Assembly: GCA_007131295.1 (NCBI GenBank)
Contig: SLQW01000041.1
Coordinates: forward strand, 1 to 56,322
Reading direction: 5' to 3'
Length of the DNA stretch: 56,322 nt
From: Pseudomonadales bacterium
Lineage (GTDB): Bacteria; Pseudomonadota; Gammaproteobacteria; Pseudomonadales; Azotimanducaceae
Part shown: positions 7,157-14,879 of the stretch, piece by piece
Layout: every line of letters starts with the position of its first letter
Numbering within the stretch: position 1 is the stretch's first letter
Notes under the pieces: model-generated
The model's database searches: none
What the model was told of the DNA's origin: nothing
Seen by the model: only the letters and a program-made list of their open reading frames with translations
Program-made: the position numbers and the translations under genes

Positions 7157-8770
7157 ATGACGCAGCTCGACTGGCTGGTGGTGGTCGCCTACCTGACGGG
7201 GATGATTCTGCTGGCCGTCGCCATCGCCCGCGGACAGCACGACCGCCGCGATTACTACCTCGCCGGCAACCGCTCAGGTCCCGTCAGCATCGCCCTCTCG
7301 ACGATGGCAACCCAGTGCTCAACCAACAGCATTCTCGGCGCCCCGGCATTCGTCGCGTTCTCCGTCGGCGGCGGTCTGCTTTGGTTGCAGTACGAACTCG
7401 CCGTCCCTCTCGCCATGATCGTCATCATGGCCTTGATCCTGCCGACCCTGCGCCGGCTCCAACTGGTTTCGGTGTACGGCTTCTTGGAGCAGCGTTTCGG
7501 GCTCGCCACGCGGTTGGTGCTGTCGGTCGTGTTTCAGCTCGTCCGCGCCTTCGCGACTGGCGTCACGGTGTACGGCATCGGTCTCGTGCTCGCAATCTGT
7601 CTCGAAACCGACTTCCTCACCGCCGTGCTGCTGCTTGCCGCCGTCACCATCGTCTACGATGCGATCGGTGGCCTGCGCGCCGTGATCGTGAGCGACGTCA
7701 TCCAGCTAGCGGTGCTATCCGCGGCGATTCTGCTCGCAATCTGGGTCGCGGTGAGCGCCATCGGCGGTATCGATGCCGTGCTTACTGCCGTACCTGCAGA
7801 GCGCCTCACTGGCGTGGATTTCAGCCACACCGGCTGGGGCGACGGTCACGATTACGCCTTCTGGCCCATGCTCATCGGCGGCCTGTTCCTGTACGTCAGC
7901 TACTACGGCTGCGATCAAAGTCAGACCCAACGCCTGCTGGCCTCGCGCAGCATTGCCGATGGTAATCGCGCTCTGCTGCTCAACGGCCTGCTGCGCTTTC
8001 CACTGGTGCTGAGCTATTGCCTGCTCGGAGTCTGCCTGGCCGCCTATGCGACTGCCGATCCGGGATTCGTCGAACGGCTGCCTCTACGCGAGACCGGGGA
8101 TGGGGGCTCGGCCCCCAACTACAACCTGGCCGTACCCCAGTTCATCTTCGAGCAGTTTCCGCCCGGCCTGGTCGGCCTGGTGATGGTCGGCCTGTTCGCG
8201 GCGGCGATGTCTTCCCTGGACTCTGTACTCAACGCATTGTCGGCCACGACCATGGAGGACATCGTCCGCCGCTTTCGCCGCAAGCCACTGCCGCAACGAA
8301 GTGAGTTCATCCTGGCCAAGCTGCTCACGGTCTTCTGGGGCGTGCTCACCATGGGCATGGCGTTCCTCGTCGAGACCATTGCCGACTCGGTCCTCGTCGC
8401 TATCAACATGATCGGCTCTCTGATCAACGGCCCGCTTTTGGCCGTGTTCCTGCTCGGACTGCTCACCCGCAGCACGAGACAGTTCGCCGTGCTCACAGGG
8501 CTCGCCGCCGGATTCGGTTTGAACCTCTGGCTTTGGGTCGCCCGACCTGACATCTCCTGGCTGTGGTGGAACGTCACGGGCTTCGTGGCCACGGCGGGCA
8601 TCGCCCTTCTGGTGGCTCCCCTGGGACGCAGCCCCAGGCTGGCCGCGCCGACCTTCGATCGCAGCGGCCTTGCTCGAACCTGGTGGTTAGCCTACCTGGG
8701 CCTGTTCGCGTGGGCCGGCGTCATCCTGGGCGTCAGCCTAGGTTTTACCGCGCTGGCAACCGTCCTGTGA
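7157..8770 (+). CDS. Sodium/solute symporter (SSS family)
   Basis: Inner-membrane secondary transporter of 537 residues with about 13-14 hydrophobic segments, beginning with WLVVVAYLTGMILLAVAIA at the N-terminus. The SSS pattern includes DYYLAGNRSGPVSIALSTMA after TM1, VYDAIGGLRAVIVSDVIQL, the YGCDQSQTQRLLASRS loop, and AAMSSLDSVLNALSATTMED. It is most like the SGLT-type branch. It lies divergent to the GH13_18 phosphorylase and could import glucosylglycerate or a related sugar or solute with Na+. That role is inference from position. The start ATG is preceded by GGGGGACAG. Confidence 0.88.
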   Translation: MTQLDWLVVVAYLTGMILLAVAIARGQHDRRDYYLAGNRSGPVSIALSTMATQCSTNSILGAPAFVAFSVGGGLLWLQYELAVPLAMIVIMALILPTLRRLQLVSVYGFLEQRFGLATRLVLSVVFQLVRAFATGVTVYGIGLVLAICLETDFLTAVLLLAAVTIVYDAIGGLRAVIVSDVIQLAVLSAAILLAIWVAVSAIGGIDAVLTAVPAERLTGVDFSHTGWGDGHDYAFWPMLIGGLFLYVSYYGCDQSQTQRLLASRSIADGNRALLLNGLLRFPLVLSYCLLGVCLAAYATADPGFVERLPLRETGDGGSAPNYNLAVPQFIFEQFPPGLVGLVMVGLFAAAMSSLDSVLNALSATTMEDIVRRFRRKPLPQRSEFILAKLLTVFWGVLTMGMAFLVETIADSVLVAINMIGSLINGPLLAVFLLGLLTRSTRQFAVLTGLAAGFGLNLWLWVARPDISWLWWNVTGFVATAGIALLVAPLGRSPRLAAPTFDRSGLARTWWLAYLGLFAWAGVILGVSLGFTALATVL

Positions 8771-8778
8771 TCGACTCC

Positions 8779-8806
8779 GTGACAGCACAGCCGCTTTCGC
8801 TATAAT
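8779..8806 (+). promoter_or_regulatory. Strong sigma-70 promoter
   Basis: GTGACA (5 of 6 match to TTGACA) and a perfect TATAAT are separated by 16 bp. The promoter starts nine bases after the symporter stop codon and points into the leader of the small gene at 9100-9372. It is the best vegetative promoter seen in the window. Confidence 0.7.
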
Positions 8807-9099
8807 TCGCGCGCGCTGGCGCACAGCAGCGGTGCACAGGCCTTCCATACGCACATGCTTCGTGCTCGACGACAAGGCTGACACCATAGGCGGTCGAAAC
8901 CCCTTCAAGCACTTTTCAAACCTCGAGAGTTTTCGTTAAGTCATTGTATTGCATTGGTTTAACCGGTGAACACATGACGGCTTGGGCGTTTGCCCGCGAC
9001 CAAGCCAGCGCTACGGCCAAGTTGGCGCAATATTTGATTCATCGAGAGTGTCTAACGCTGCGACGGCACGTTAACGACGACAGGAGCGAGGCTTTTGCC
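8807..9099 (+). other. Long untranslated leader, no gene seen
   Basis: About 290 bases between the TATAAT promoter and the small gene contain no convincing coding frame, tRNA or known riboswitch fold that I can recognise. The stretch is AT-richer than its surroundings (for example the segment around 8917-8960). An in-frame upstream extension of the small gene from 8944 exists but has no ribosome site, whereas AGGAG at 9082-9086 precedes the ATG at 9100. The length leaves room for a structured regulatory leader or a small RNA. Confidence 0.4.
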
Positions 9100-9372
9100 A
9101 TGAACCAAGACCCTGCTGACCGCAATTCGACCGGAGATGCTCTCGAGCAGCTTCCGATCATAGGGCGCTGGCTGGCTGACAGCTTCGATGCCTGGCTAGG
9201 CGTGGCCGACGCACTCAATCTCGGTGGTCTGCGCACAGTCCTGCTGGCTGATCCGAAAGACGATCTCTCCCAACGGATCAAACAGGCGGACCCCTCCTCC
9301 CCGTATTCGACCTCTGGCCAGTGGGTCGATACCCGTCAAGCGTCCGAGTCTATGTCCGACAAGGCCGCCTGA
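9100..9372 (+). CDS. Small hypothetical protein (90 aa)
   Basis: I do not recognise this 90-residue protein. It is hydrophilic and soluble-looking, with an amphipathic central helix (LPIIGRWLADSFDAWLGVAD) and a charged tail (LADPKDDLSQRIKQ). It has no cysteine, signal peptide or membrane segment. AGGAG lies about 13 bases upstream of the ATG, and an alternative upstream start at 8944 would add 52 poorly protein-like residues. A TATAAT promoter lies about 300 bp upstream and a textbook intrinsic terminator 24 bp downstream, so the gene is probably a monocistronic, well-expressed unit. Confidence 0.6.
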   Translation: MNQDPADRNSTGDALEQLPIIGRWLADSFDAWLGVADALNLGGLRTVLLADPKDDLSQRIKQADPSSPYSTSGQWVDTRQASESMSDKAA

Positions 9373-9395
9373 CGCTCTCCTCCCATGACTGCAAC

Positions 9396-9425
9396 GGCCC
9401 GCAGCCTCCTGCGGGCCTTTTTTTT
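9396..9425 (+). terminator. Intrinsic terminator
   Basis: A perfect nine-base stem GGCCCGCAG / CTGCGGGCC with a CCTC loop is followed by eight T residues. It ends the transcript of the small gene at 9100-9372, before the YiiX-like gene starting at 9515. Confidence 0.95.
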
Positions 9426-9514
9426 CCGAGCGTCACCGCTATTATCCGCCCAAGCCCTGCAGCCGCCAGGCACCGCGTGATGCCAGCGCCCAGGCTTTTG
9501 TCAGAGGGGATTGC

Positions 9515-10948
9515 ATGACTGCTTTCCAACCGGTGTTGCCGGATTCGGCATGCCCCATCGAGCTCGGTGCCCAGATCGAGGCCCATAACCAGGCTTATCT
9601 GGCGTTTCCTCGCGCCGACGGTGATGCCCGCGCCATCCTCGGAGCCAAGCTCGCCCACGCTCACTGGCGTGCTCAGACGCTGGAGCTGCTGCTGGCACGC
9701 GCAGAGAAGGACGCCGCCGCCAGGCGCCTGGATCCCGTGCGGCTGGTAGGCAATATTGCAAGCCTGAACATCCATCTCGACGACCGCCAACGCAAGCGGG
9801 CTGGCCGTATCCTCGAGAACCCCTCCCTGCTCGGCGCTGTGCTCGCCAACCAGGGTATGCGACTTCCCGGCGCCCCGGAACATCATGCGCTCGCTGGTCC
9901 GGACATGGACCTGAAGATCAAGGTCAATCGGGCCAGTGCTTGGCCCTTCAGCAAATGGCAGCAGATTTCCGCGTTCTCTGAGTATGCATTCGAAGGCGAT
10001 ATCGTCCGATACCGCGGACTCGAACTGCAGCCCGGCGACATACTCCTTGCCAACGTCAATCTCGACGGCAATTCCGTATACACGTCGCTGAGTGAGCCCA
10101 AGGGTTACTGTCCGCATGCCGCCGTTTTCGCCATGCTGCGGGCGGGTGGGAAGCGCTTTCCGGCGGTCGTCGAGACTTACGAAAAGGGTCTGCGTGCGGT
10201 GCCGCTCAACGTCTTCCTCAATGCACGCTACGTTGCCTATGCGGAAGTCTATCGGCACCGAGACATCAAGCCCGAACACGCAGAGGAAGTGAGTGCGGCG
10301 GCTCACGACGCTATCGCCCAGGCGCGTGGCTACAATTTTTATACCTGTGATCCCGACCCGCTGTACGTCAGCTGCACGAGCCTGGCCCAGGTCGTCTACC
10401 AGCGCATCGGCCTGCCGCCCATACCGGCCCTGAGCCGCATTGGCCACCCAGGCATCAGGGAGAACCTAGCGCGGCTCGGCTATCATGAGTACGAGCCCTT
10501 CTTCGCTCCTGTGGATTTCCTGCTCAACCCGGACTTCAGCTGCGTCGGTTGGGTGGACAACAACCAGTTTCCGCGGCTTTTGTCTCGGGAGCTGGTGGAA
10601 GTGGGGTTCCGCCGACTGTTCGAACGCGGTCAGCTCGAAACGCGGCGGATGCCGCTAATGCATCACGTGAATCACTGGGGCATTCGGCATATGCGCCGGC
10701 GCAGCGCGCTCGGAAGGCTGATTTCCATGGTGATGGGCTTCGATCACCTCAGCCTGCCGCGCGGACCCGACCCCATGCTGGCGATCATCGCGCCGGTGGA
10801 AGCGGATCTCGGGCGCCACGTGCGGCGTCTGCTGCCCCTGGTCGAGCGATATCTGGATGGACGCCACGCCTTCACGCTCGAGGACATGCTGGCTGACCCG
10901 GCCATCGATGCCGCCATCGACCAGACCGTGAGATTGCGTTGGCTGTGA
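9515..10948 (+). CDS. YiiX-like permuted NlpC/P60-family hydrolase
   Basis: Protein of 477 residues whose central part (about 165-300) resembles the circularly permuted papain-like fold of YiiX/YebB (LRAT/NlpC-like) proteins. The segment LQPGDILLANVN starts the fold, His201 lies in the catalytic-type context CPHAAVFAML, Glu220 in AVVETYEKGL, and Cys287 in YVSCTSLAQVVY. The Cys therefore comes after the His, as in permuted members. N- and C-terminal regions are helical and unassigned, and no signal peptide is visible. Expected activity is on amide or acyl bonds of peptides or lipids, but the substrate is unknown. CAGAGGGGATT precedes the ATG. A terminator upstream separates it from the previous gene. 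Confidence 0.7.
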   Translation: MTAFQPVLPDSACPIELGAQIEAHNQAYLAFPRADGDARAILGAKLAHAHWRAQTLELLLARAEKDAAARRLDPVRLVGNIASLNIHLDDRQRKRAGRILENPSLLGAVLANQGMRLPGAPEHHALAGPDMDLKIKVNRASAWPFSKWQQISAFSEYAFEGDIVRYRGLELQPGDILLANVNLDGNSVYTSLSEPKGYCPHAAVFAMLRAGGKRFPAVVETYEKGLRAVPLNVFLNARYVAYAEVYRHRDIKPEHAEEVSAAAHDAIAQARGYNFYTCDPDPLYVSCTSLAQVVYQRIGLPPIPALSRIGHPGIRENLARLGYHEYEPFFAPVDFLLNPDFSCVGWVDNNQFPRLLSRELVEVGFRRLFERGQLETRRMPLMHHVNHWGIRHMRRRSALGRLISMVMGFDHLSLPRGPDPMLAIIAPVEADLGRHVRRLLPLVERYLDGRHAFTLEDMLADPAIDAAIDQTVRLRWL

Positions 10949-11159
10949 CCGGCTGACGCGCTTCGCGAGAAACGATTCGCTGATCTGGGTCAAGGCTTCC
11001 GCAGCAGGCGCTGCCTATTCTGCAGGCGTCCCGGGCAGACTGGCCGGCGTCCTGCACGACGGGCAGCGGGTAGGGTGCGCAGGGGTCTGTCCGGGACCCC
11101 GCTGAGTCCACCGAACGCAAGACGCCCAGTCCACCATTTCGCGGCTGCGGCTATGCAAG

Positions 11160-11789
11160 TTAGAGCCGCTTCTCCATGCGCCAATGCAGCGGGATACCGT
11201 GCTGCACCAGCGGTCGCACGAGTGTCTCGACGATGACCGCGAAGCCCATTCTTTCGTAGAGACTCACCGCTGGGTTGTCCGCATAGACGTCCAGGTGCAG
11301 CCGCTTGAACCCGGCATCGCGGCAGCGTTCGATACAGTTTCCGAGCAGACGCTCACCCACACCACGGCCCCGGGCGGCAGGAACCACCGCGAGGTGCTGC
11401 AGGTACCACGCATCGTCCGGAAGCGGCGGCAACACGAAGCGGCCGTGTTCGAACCAGGTTGCGAAGTGCGCGAACTCGACCTCCGTCAACGCTGTCATGG
11501 CATGTTCGATCATGGGTCCGGCTGCCTGCGCCTGCTGATCGGCGTCGAAGCCCAGCTCTATCCCCATCAGATCTTCGCCAAGCCAGGCTGCTGTAGCAAA
11601 CGTATGCGAGAACAGGCTGTCTCGCTGCTGCCAGTGATAGCCGAGGTGCCTGCGGACCAGAGCCATGTCATGGCCATGGAGATAGCCGAAGATATGCGGC
11701 TCCGTCGCGTGTATCAATTCCGCCGCGAGCTCCGGGTGAGCCGCCGTTGCAGGCGCGAGCTGCACCGTTTCTGCGTTCACTACCGACAT
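11160..11789 (-). CDS. GNAT family N-acetyltransferase
   Basis: Acetyl-CoA-dependent acetyltransferase of 209 residues. The acetyl-CoA binding motif A is clear: LQHLAVVPAARGRGVGERLL, followed by VYADNPAVSLYERMGF. This arrangement is diagnostic of GNAT enzymes. The N-terminal half is the variable substrate region. GAGGAGGGG lies about eight bases upstream of the ATG at 11789, so the in-frame ATG at 11846 is unlikely. The substrate (small molecule or protein) cannot be predicted. It is in the same direction as the DUF2058 gene but separated from it by more than 230 bp, in which I see nothing else. Confidence 0.88.
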   Translation of the reverse strand: MSVVNAETVQLAPATAAHPELAAELIHATEPHIFGYLHGHDMALVRRHLGYHWQQRDSLFSHTFATAAWLGEDLMGIELGFDADQQAQAAGPMIEHAMTALTEVEFAHFATWFEHGRFVLPPLPDDAWYLQHLAVVPAARGRGVGERLLGNCIERCRDAGFKRLHLDVYADNPAVSLYERMGFAVIVETLVRPLVQHGIPLHWRMEKRL

Positions 11790-12023
11790 GCCTGCCGCCC
11801 CTCCTCGGCCACCATTGCTGCGGACGCTCATCATCGACGGCAGCAACCAGATGTCAAACTGATACTTCCGCCGGCGATTACCAGCTGCGTTTGGCCAAGA
11901 TGTTACAAGTGGAAGAAGCTCCTGGAGGTTGGCGCTGGCGCGCGCCGACAGGCACCGGGCTCACGCGGGCCGTTCATCCACGTCGACGTTCGCGGAGAGC
12001 AGGCACGCTGGGAGTTTCCCTGA

Positions 12024-12587
12024 TCACCACATGAGGTCGTCGGGAATGGGCTTGTCGGCGTAGGGATCTTCTGCGTCCGGCTCAGTGCGCACTTCGTGCA
12101 GAGACACGGCACAGTTCGGGTCGAGTTCCTTGAGGCGCAGGAACACCTCCCTGCGCACCACCTCGAAGCGTTCGCCAGTGCGCACGACGCCCATGTGACC
12201 GCCGCTCAGGCCGTCGAGCAGCTCCTCGGTGACGTAGATGCGTTTGACCTTCTTGCCGTGGACGAAGTTGTAGGGGATTTCGCCCTTGGAACGCGGCTCC
12301 CGGCGGCGGTCGATGATCTGGCCTATCTGTGCCTTCAGGGCGCTGCGCTCTTCGTTCAAGCGACGCTTGCGGGCAGCCTCCTTGTCACGCTCGGATCGCT
12401 GCTTCAGCGCTGCTTCGGCTCGAGTACGGCCATCGTTGACAGGCGCCTTGGCCTCACGCCGGGGCTTTGCCTTCCTGGTCTTCCTCTCCTTGCGGGCGCC
12501 GGCACGGCGATCACGCTCGGTCTCGGCGAGCTTGCGCTCATCGACCAGGCCCAGCTTGAGCAGCTGGTCGCGCACGGACTGGCTCAT
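12024..12587 (-). CDS. DUF2058 protein (YaiL-like)
   Basis: A 187-residue, very basic protein of the DUF2058 (YaiL) family common in gammaproteobacteria. The N-terminus MSQSVRDQLLKLGLVDERK is typical; a long Lys/Arg/Glu-rich charged helix follows (about 22-95), then a compact C-terminal domain with GEIPYNFVHGKKVKRIYVTE. The family has been described as nucleoid- or polynucleotide-associated, but no precise function is established. Its ATG directly follows the TGA of the methyltransferase gene, so translation of the two is probably coupled. Confidence 0.85.
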   Translation of the reverse strand: MSQSVRDQLLKLGLVDERKLAETERDRRAGARKERKTRKAKPRREAKAPVNDGRTRAEAALKQRSERDKEAARKRRLNEERSALKAQIGQIIDRRREPRSKGEIPYNFVHGKKVKRIYVTEELLDGLSGGHMGVVRTGERFEVVRREVFLRLKELDPNCAVSLHEVRTEPDAEDPYADKPIPDDLMW

Positions 12588-13256
12588 TCAGTGACTCCGG
12601 ATCGAGCGTTCGAGGTCGGGGCTGGCGCCACCTCGGCAAGTGGGTTCACGCGCAGCTGTCAGCAACGTCCAGTAGCCAAAGAGGTTGACAGGATGCGCCT
12701 CGAGCACGTCGAGGTCGTTGTGGGCCACAAACTCGTCGAGAGAAAAGTCGGGGCGGAACCCCAGCAGCTGAGACAGCGGCGCCAGGGCGCGCTCGAGACT
12801 GCTGATGATCCGGTTGGCGTTGCGGAAATGGTTGACGATGTAGAGTCGCCCACCCGGCTTGCAGACGCGACGCATTTCCGCGATCACTCGCTCCGGTTCC
12901 GGCGCCACCGAAAGCACGTACATTGCGACCACGTGGTCGAAACTGGCATCGGAAAACTCCATCGCGCTGGCATCCATTTCCAGCAGCGTCACATCCGGCA
13001 ACTCAAGATCCTCGACCCGCGTCTGCGCGTGCTGAATCATCTCCGGCGACAGGTCGATACCGGTGACGCGAACACCATCTGGATACTCTGGCAGCGACAA
13101 ACCAGTCCCGACGCCGACTTCGAGAACGTGCTCCCCGGGCAGAATGGCCATCTGTTCAATGGCAAGCTTGCGCCCATCATGGAAGACTTTGCCGAAGTAG
13201 CGGTCGTAGTGACGCGCGTACCTTCGATAGGCAGCCCTCACGCCCTGAACGTCCAT
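12588..13256 (-). CDS. Class I SAM methyltransferase, PmtA-like
   Basis: SAM-dependent methyltransferase of 222 residues with the Rossmann motif HVLEVGVGTGLSLPEYP, acidic motif VTGIDLSPEMI and LEMDASAMEF. The N-terminus (YARHYDRYFGKVFHDGRKLA) and the segment FRNANRIISSLERALAPLS resemble bacterial phosphatidylethanolamine N-methyltransferase PmtA, which would methylate membrane phospholipid to phosphatidylcholine precursors. That specificity is a family-level inference; other lipid or small-molecule acceptors are possible. GAGGAGCAGGG precedes the ATG. Two 16-bp direct repeats lie 14-50 bp upstream of the start. Confidence 0.8.
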   Translation of the reverse strand: MDVQGVRAAYRRYARHYDRYFGKVFHDGRKLAIEQMAILPGEHVLEVGVGTGLSLPEYPDGVRVTGIDLSPEMIQHAQTRVEDLELPDVTLLEMDASAMEFSDASFDHVVAMYVLSVAPEPERVIAEMRRVCKPGGRLYIVNHFRNANRIISSLERALAPLSQLLGFRPDFSLDEFVAHNDLDVLEAHPVNLFGYWTLLTAAREPTCRGGASPDLERSIRSH

Positions 13257-13269
13257 CCCTGCTCCTCTA

Positions 13270-13306
13270 CCTAAAGTGGCCGCATTTCTGCCTAAAGTGG
13301 CCGCAT
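13270..13306. repeat. Pair of 16-bp direct repeats (possible IS21-end relic)
   Basis: CCTAAAGTGGCCGCAT occurs at 13270-13285 and again at 13291-13306, so the period is 21 bp. Spaced direct repeats of the GGCCACTTT type are found inside the ends of IS21-family insertion sequences. No istA or istB gene is present, so this would be a relic. The pair also sits just upstream of the methyltransferase gene and could instead be a tandem operator. Confidence 0.75.
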
Positions 13307-13444
13307 GCGCAGGCTAACCGACCCATCCGGCAGAGGCCACCTCGACAGCACAGGACATGCCGCAACAACTCGATGCCATGCTCACGATGAGCAGGGCGCA
13401 TCGAGACGTCGCGGTGTCCTCATGCATGCGTTACGCCCCGCGAT

Positions 13445-13708
13445 TCAGCCGCGGCGAAGGGTCGCCCCACCTGCCTGCCGCGGCCTTTTCAGGCGGATCT
13501 CCAAAACATGCCCACTTGCTTCCGCAAGCGCGAGCAGCGTTTCTAGGCGCGGCAGGCGATCGCCGGACTCGAGCCGACTCACTGCTGCCTGCGTCAAACC
13601 GGCCCTCAAAGCCAGCTCGCGCTGCGACAGGCGCGCTCGTCTGCGCGCCCGCGAGACCTCCTCGGCGATCAACCCTTCCAGGCTGTCGCCTATCAATGCT
13701 TCACTCAT
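13445..13708 (-). CDS. XRE-family helix-turn-helix protein
   Basis: Small DNA-binding protein of 87 residues. The helix-turn-helix spans about residues 27-52 (LSQRELALRAGLTQAAVSRL then ESGDRLPRLETLLALAEASG), and a short basic tail follows. GGGAG lies six bases upstream of the ATG at 13708, so the longer in-frame start at 13792, inside the LLM gene, is unlikely. It follows the LLM gene by 32 bp. Small HTH proteins of this shape often serve as antitoxins paired with a toxin gene, but none adjoins it: downstream there is only noncoding DNA with the IS-like repeats. Confidence 0.85.
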   Translation of the reverse strand: MSEALIGDSLEGLIAEEVSRARRRARLSQRELALRAGLTQAAVSRLESGDRLPRLETLLALAEASGHVLEIRLKRPRQAGGATLRRG

Positions 13709-13740
13709 GTCTCTCCCTCTCGTTATCGGAATCGAGAGCA

Positions 13741-14661
13741 CTACGCCCGCTGCTGGCGCCAGGACGCCAGACACGCCTGCGTTCGTGCCCATGCACCTTC
13801 CTCCACGTCCATGATGGACGCGTTGAAATGGGTAACGCCGAGATCGGCAAGCCGGTCGAGCGTCCCCATCAGCAGTGCTTCGTCGCCAAGCACCGCCAGG
13901 TCTGCGGGGCCAGCGACCCCCTCTCTATCCAGCATGGCCCGATAGGAGGGCAGCTGGCCGTACACGGTCAAGGCCTGAGCCACCCGCTCCCGGGCTGCAT
14001 CGGCATCCGCCACCACCGCGACCGGTAGCGCATGGATCACGTTCGGTGATGGTCGTGCCGCACCGGCCGCGGCACGTTGGAGGCGCGGCAGAATATGCTC
14101 GGTCAGCGTACGTTCGCCTACCATCCAGAGGCTCGTCCCGTCGGCGAGTTCGCCCGCGAGTTGCAGCATGGCCGGACCGAGCGCTGCCAGCACCACAGGT
14201 GGCGGCTCGGCCCCCGGGACCACCAGCTGCAGGCCGTTCACCGCGTATTCGTCATTGCCGACCACGACACGCTCACCCCGCAGGAGCGGCAAAAGCACCT
14301 CGAGGTAGGCACGCATGTGCGCAGCAGGCCGGGCATACGACAATCCCAGCATGTCCTCGATCAGCACCTTGTGACTCAAACCGATACCGAGCGTGAAGCG
14401 GTTTCCAGTCATGGCGGCACTGGTGAGAGCCTGCTGAGCCAGAGCCGTGGGGTGCCTGGGATAGGTGGGCGTCACCGCCGTGCCGACCCCTATTCCTGCC
14501 ACCTGGGATCCGACCCACCCCATCGTGGAGACGGCGTCGAAGGAAAACGTGTTCGCCATCCACAGATCATCGAGCCCTGCAGCCTCGATCGCCTGCGCGC
14601 GCTCGACGAATGCAGCGAGCGCTGAGGGCGCCTCGGCACCCGACATCACGCCTATGCGCAT
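13741..14661 (-). CDS. LLM class F420-dependent oxidoreductase
   Basis: Luciferase-like fold enzyme of 306 residues, transcribed divergently from the F420 biosynthesis operon, which makes F420H2 the probable cofactor. Family signs are ALAAFVERAQAIEAAGLDDL, the VGTAVTPTYPRHPTALAQQA strand, RFTLGIGLSHKVLIEDMLG, and VVLAALGPAMLQLAGELADG. The substrate is unknown. It leads into the XRE gene 32 bp downstream, and the two are probably one transcript. The shared upstream region with npdG is about 218 bp. Confidence 0.9.
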   Translation of the reverse strand: MRIGVMSGAEAPSALAAFVERAQAIEAAGLDDLWMANTFSFDAVSTMGWVGSQVAGIGVGTAVTPTYPRHPTALAQQALTSAAMTGNRFTLGIGLSHKVLIEDMLGLSYARPAAHMRAYLEVLLPLLRGERVVVGNDEYAVNGLQLVVPGAEPPPVVLAALGPAMLQLAGELADGTSLWMVGERTLTEHILPRLQRAAAGAARPSPNVIHALPVAVVADADAARERVAQALTVYGQLPSYRAMLDREGVAGPADLAVLGDEALLMGTLDRLADLGVTHFNASIMDVEEGAWARTQACLASWRQQRA

Positions 14662-14758
14662 GAAGATGCTTACCCATGACTCCCGGTCAGACGCGGATTA
14701 CGGCAGCGTGAGCGCCCTGGGTCAAGCAAGGCCGGGACAGGCAGAGCCCGAAACACGA

Positions 14759-14788
14759 TTGGCCGCGCACCCTGGTTTGCGGAATAAT
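14759..14788 (+). promoter_or_regulatory. Candidate sigma-70 promoter of the F420 operon
   Basis: TTGGCC (4 of 6 to the -35 consensus) and AATAAT (5 of 6 to the -10) are 18 bp apart. A transcript would begin near 14795, about 85 bases before the npdG start codon. The leader contains the GC-rich palindromic stretch CGCCGCTTCGCGGTGCGGC, whose significance is unknown. This is the best candidate in the divergent region between the LLM gene and npdG. Confidence 0.5.
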
Positions 14789-14879
14789 GCGCGCCGCTTC
14801 GCGGTGCGGCTGGTCCAGATCCACCTGCTGCAGTCGATCCAAACGACACGGGCAAGCCCAGGTTCAAAGGGAGTACTTC

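Noticed and set aside
5244-7160. A 638-codon plus-strand open frame opposite the GH13_18 phosphorylase
   Set aside because: It lies antisense to a protein with all four GH13 motifs, and its own product has no recognisable domain. Long antisense frames are expected in high-GC DNA with strong codon bias.
11060-11106. Palindromic GGGGTC-N7-GACCCC in the gap after the YiiX-like gene as a terminator
   Set aside because: The stem is only six bases and no T run follows, so termination is not supported.
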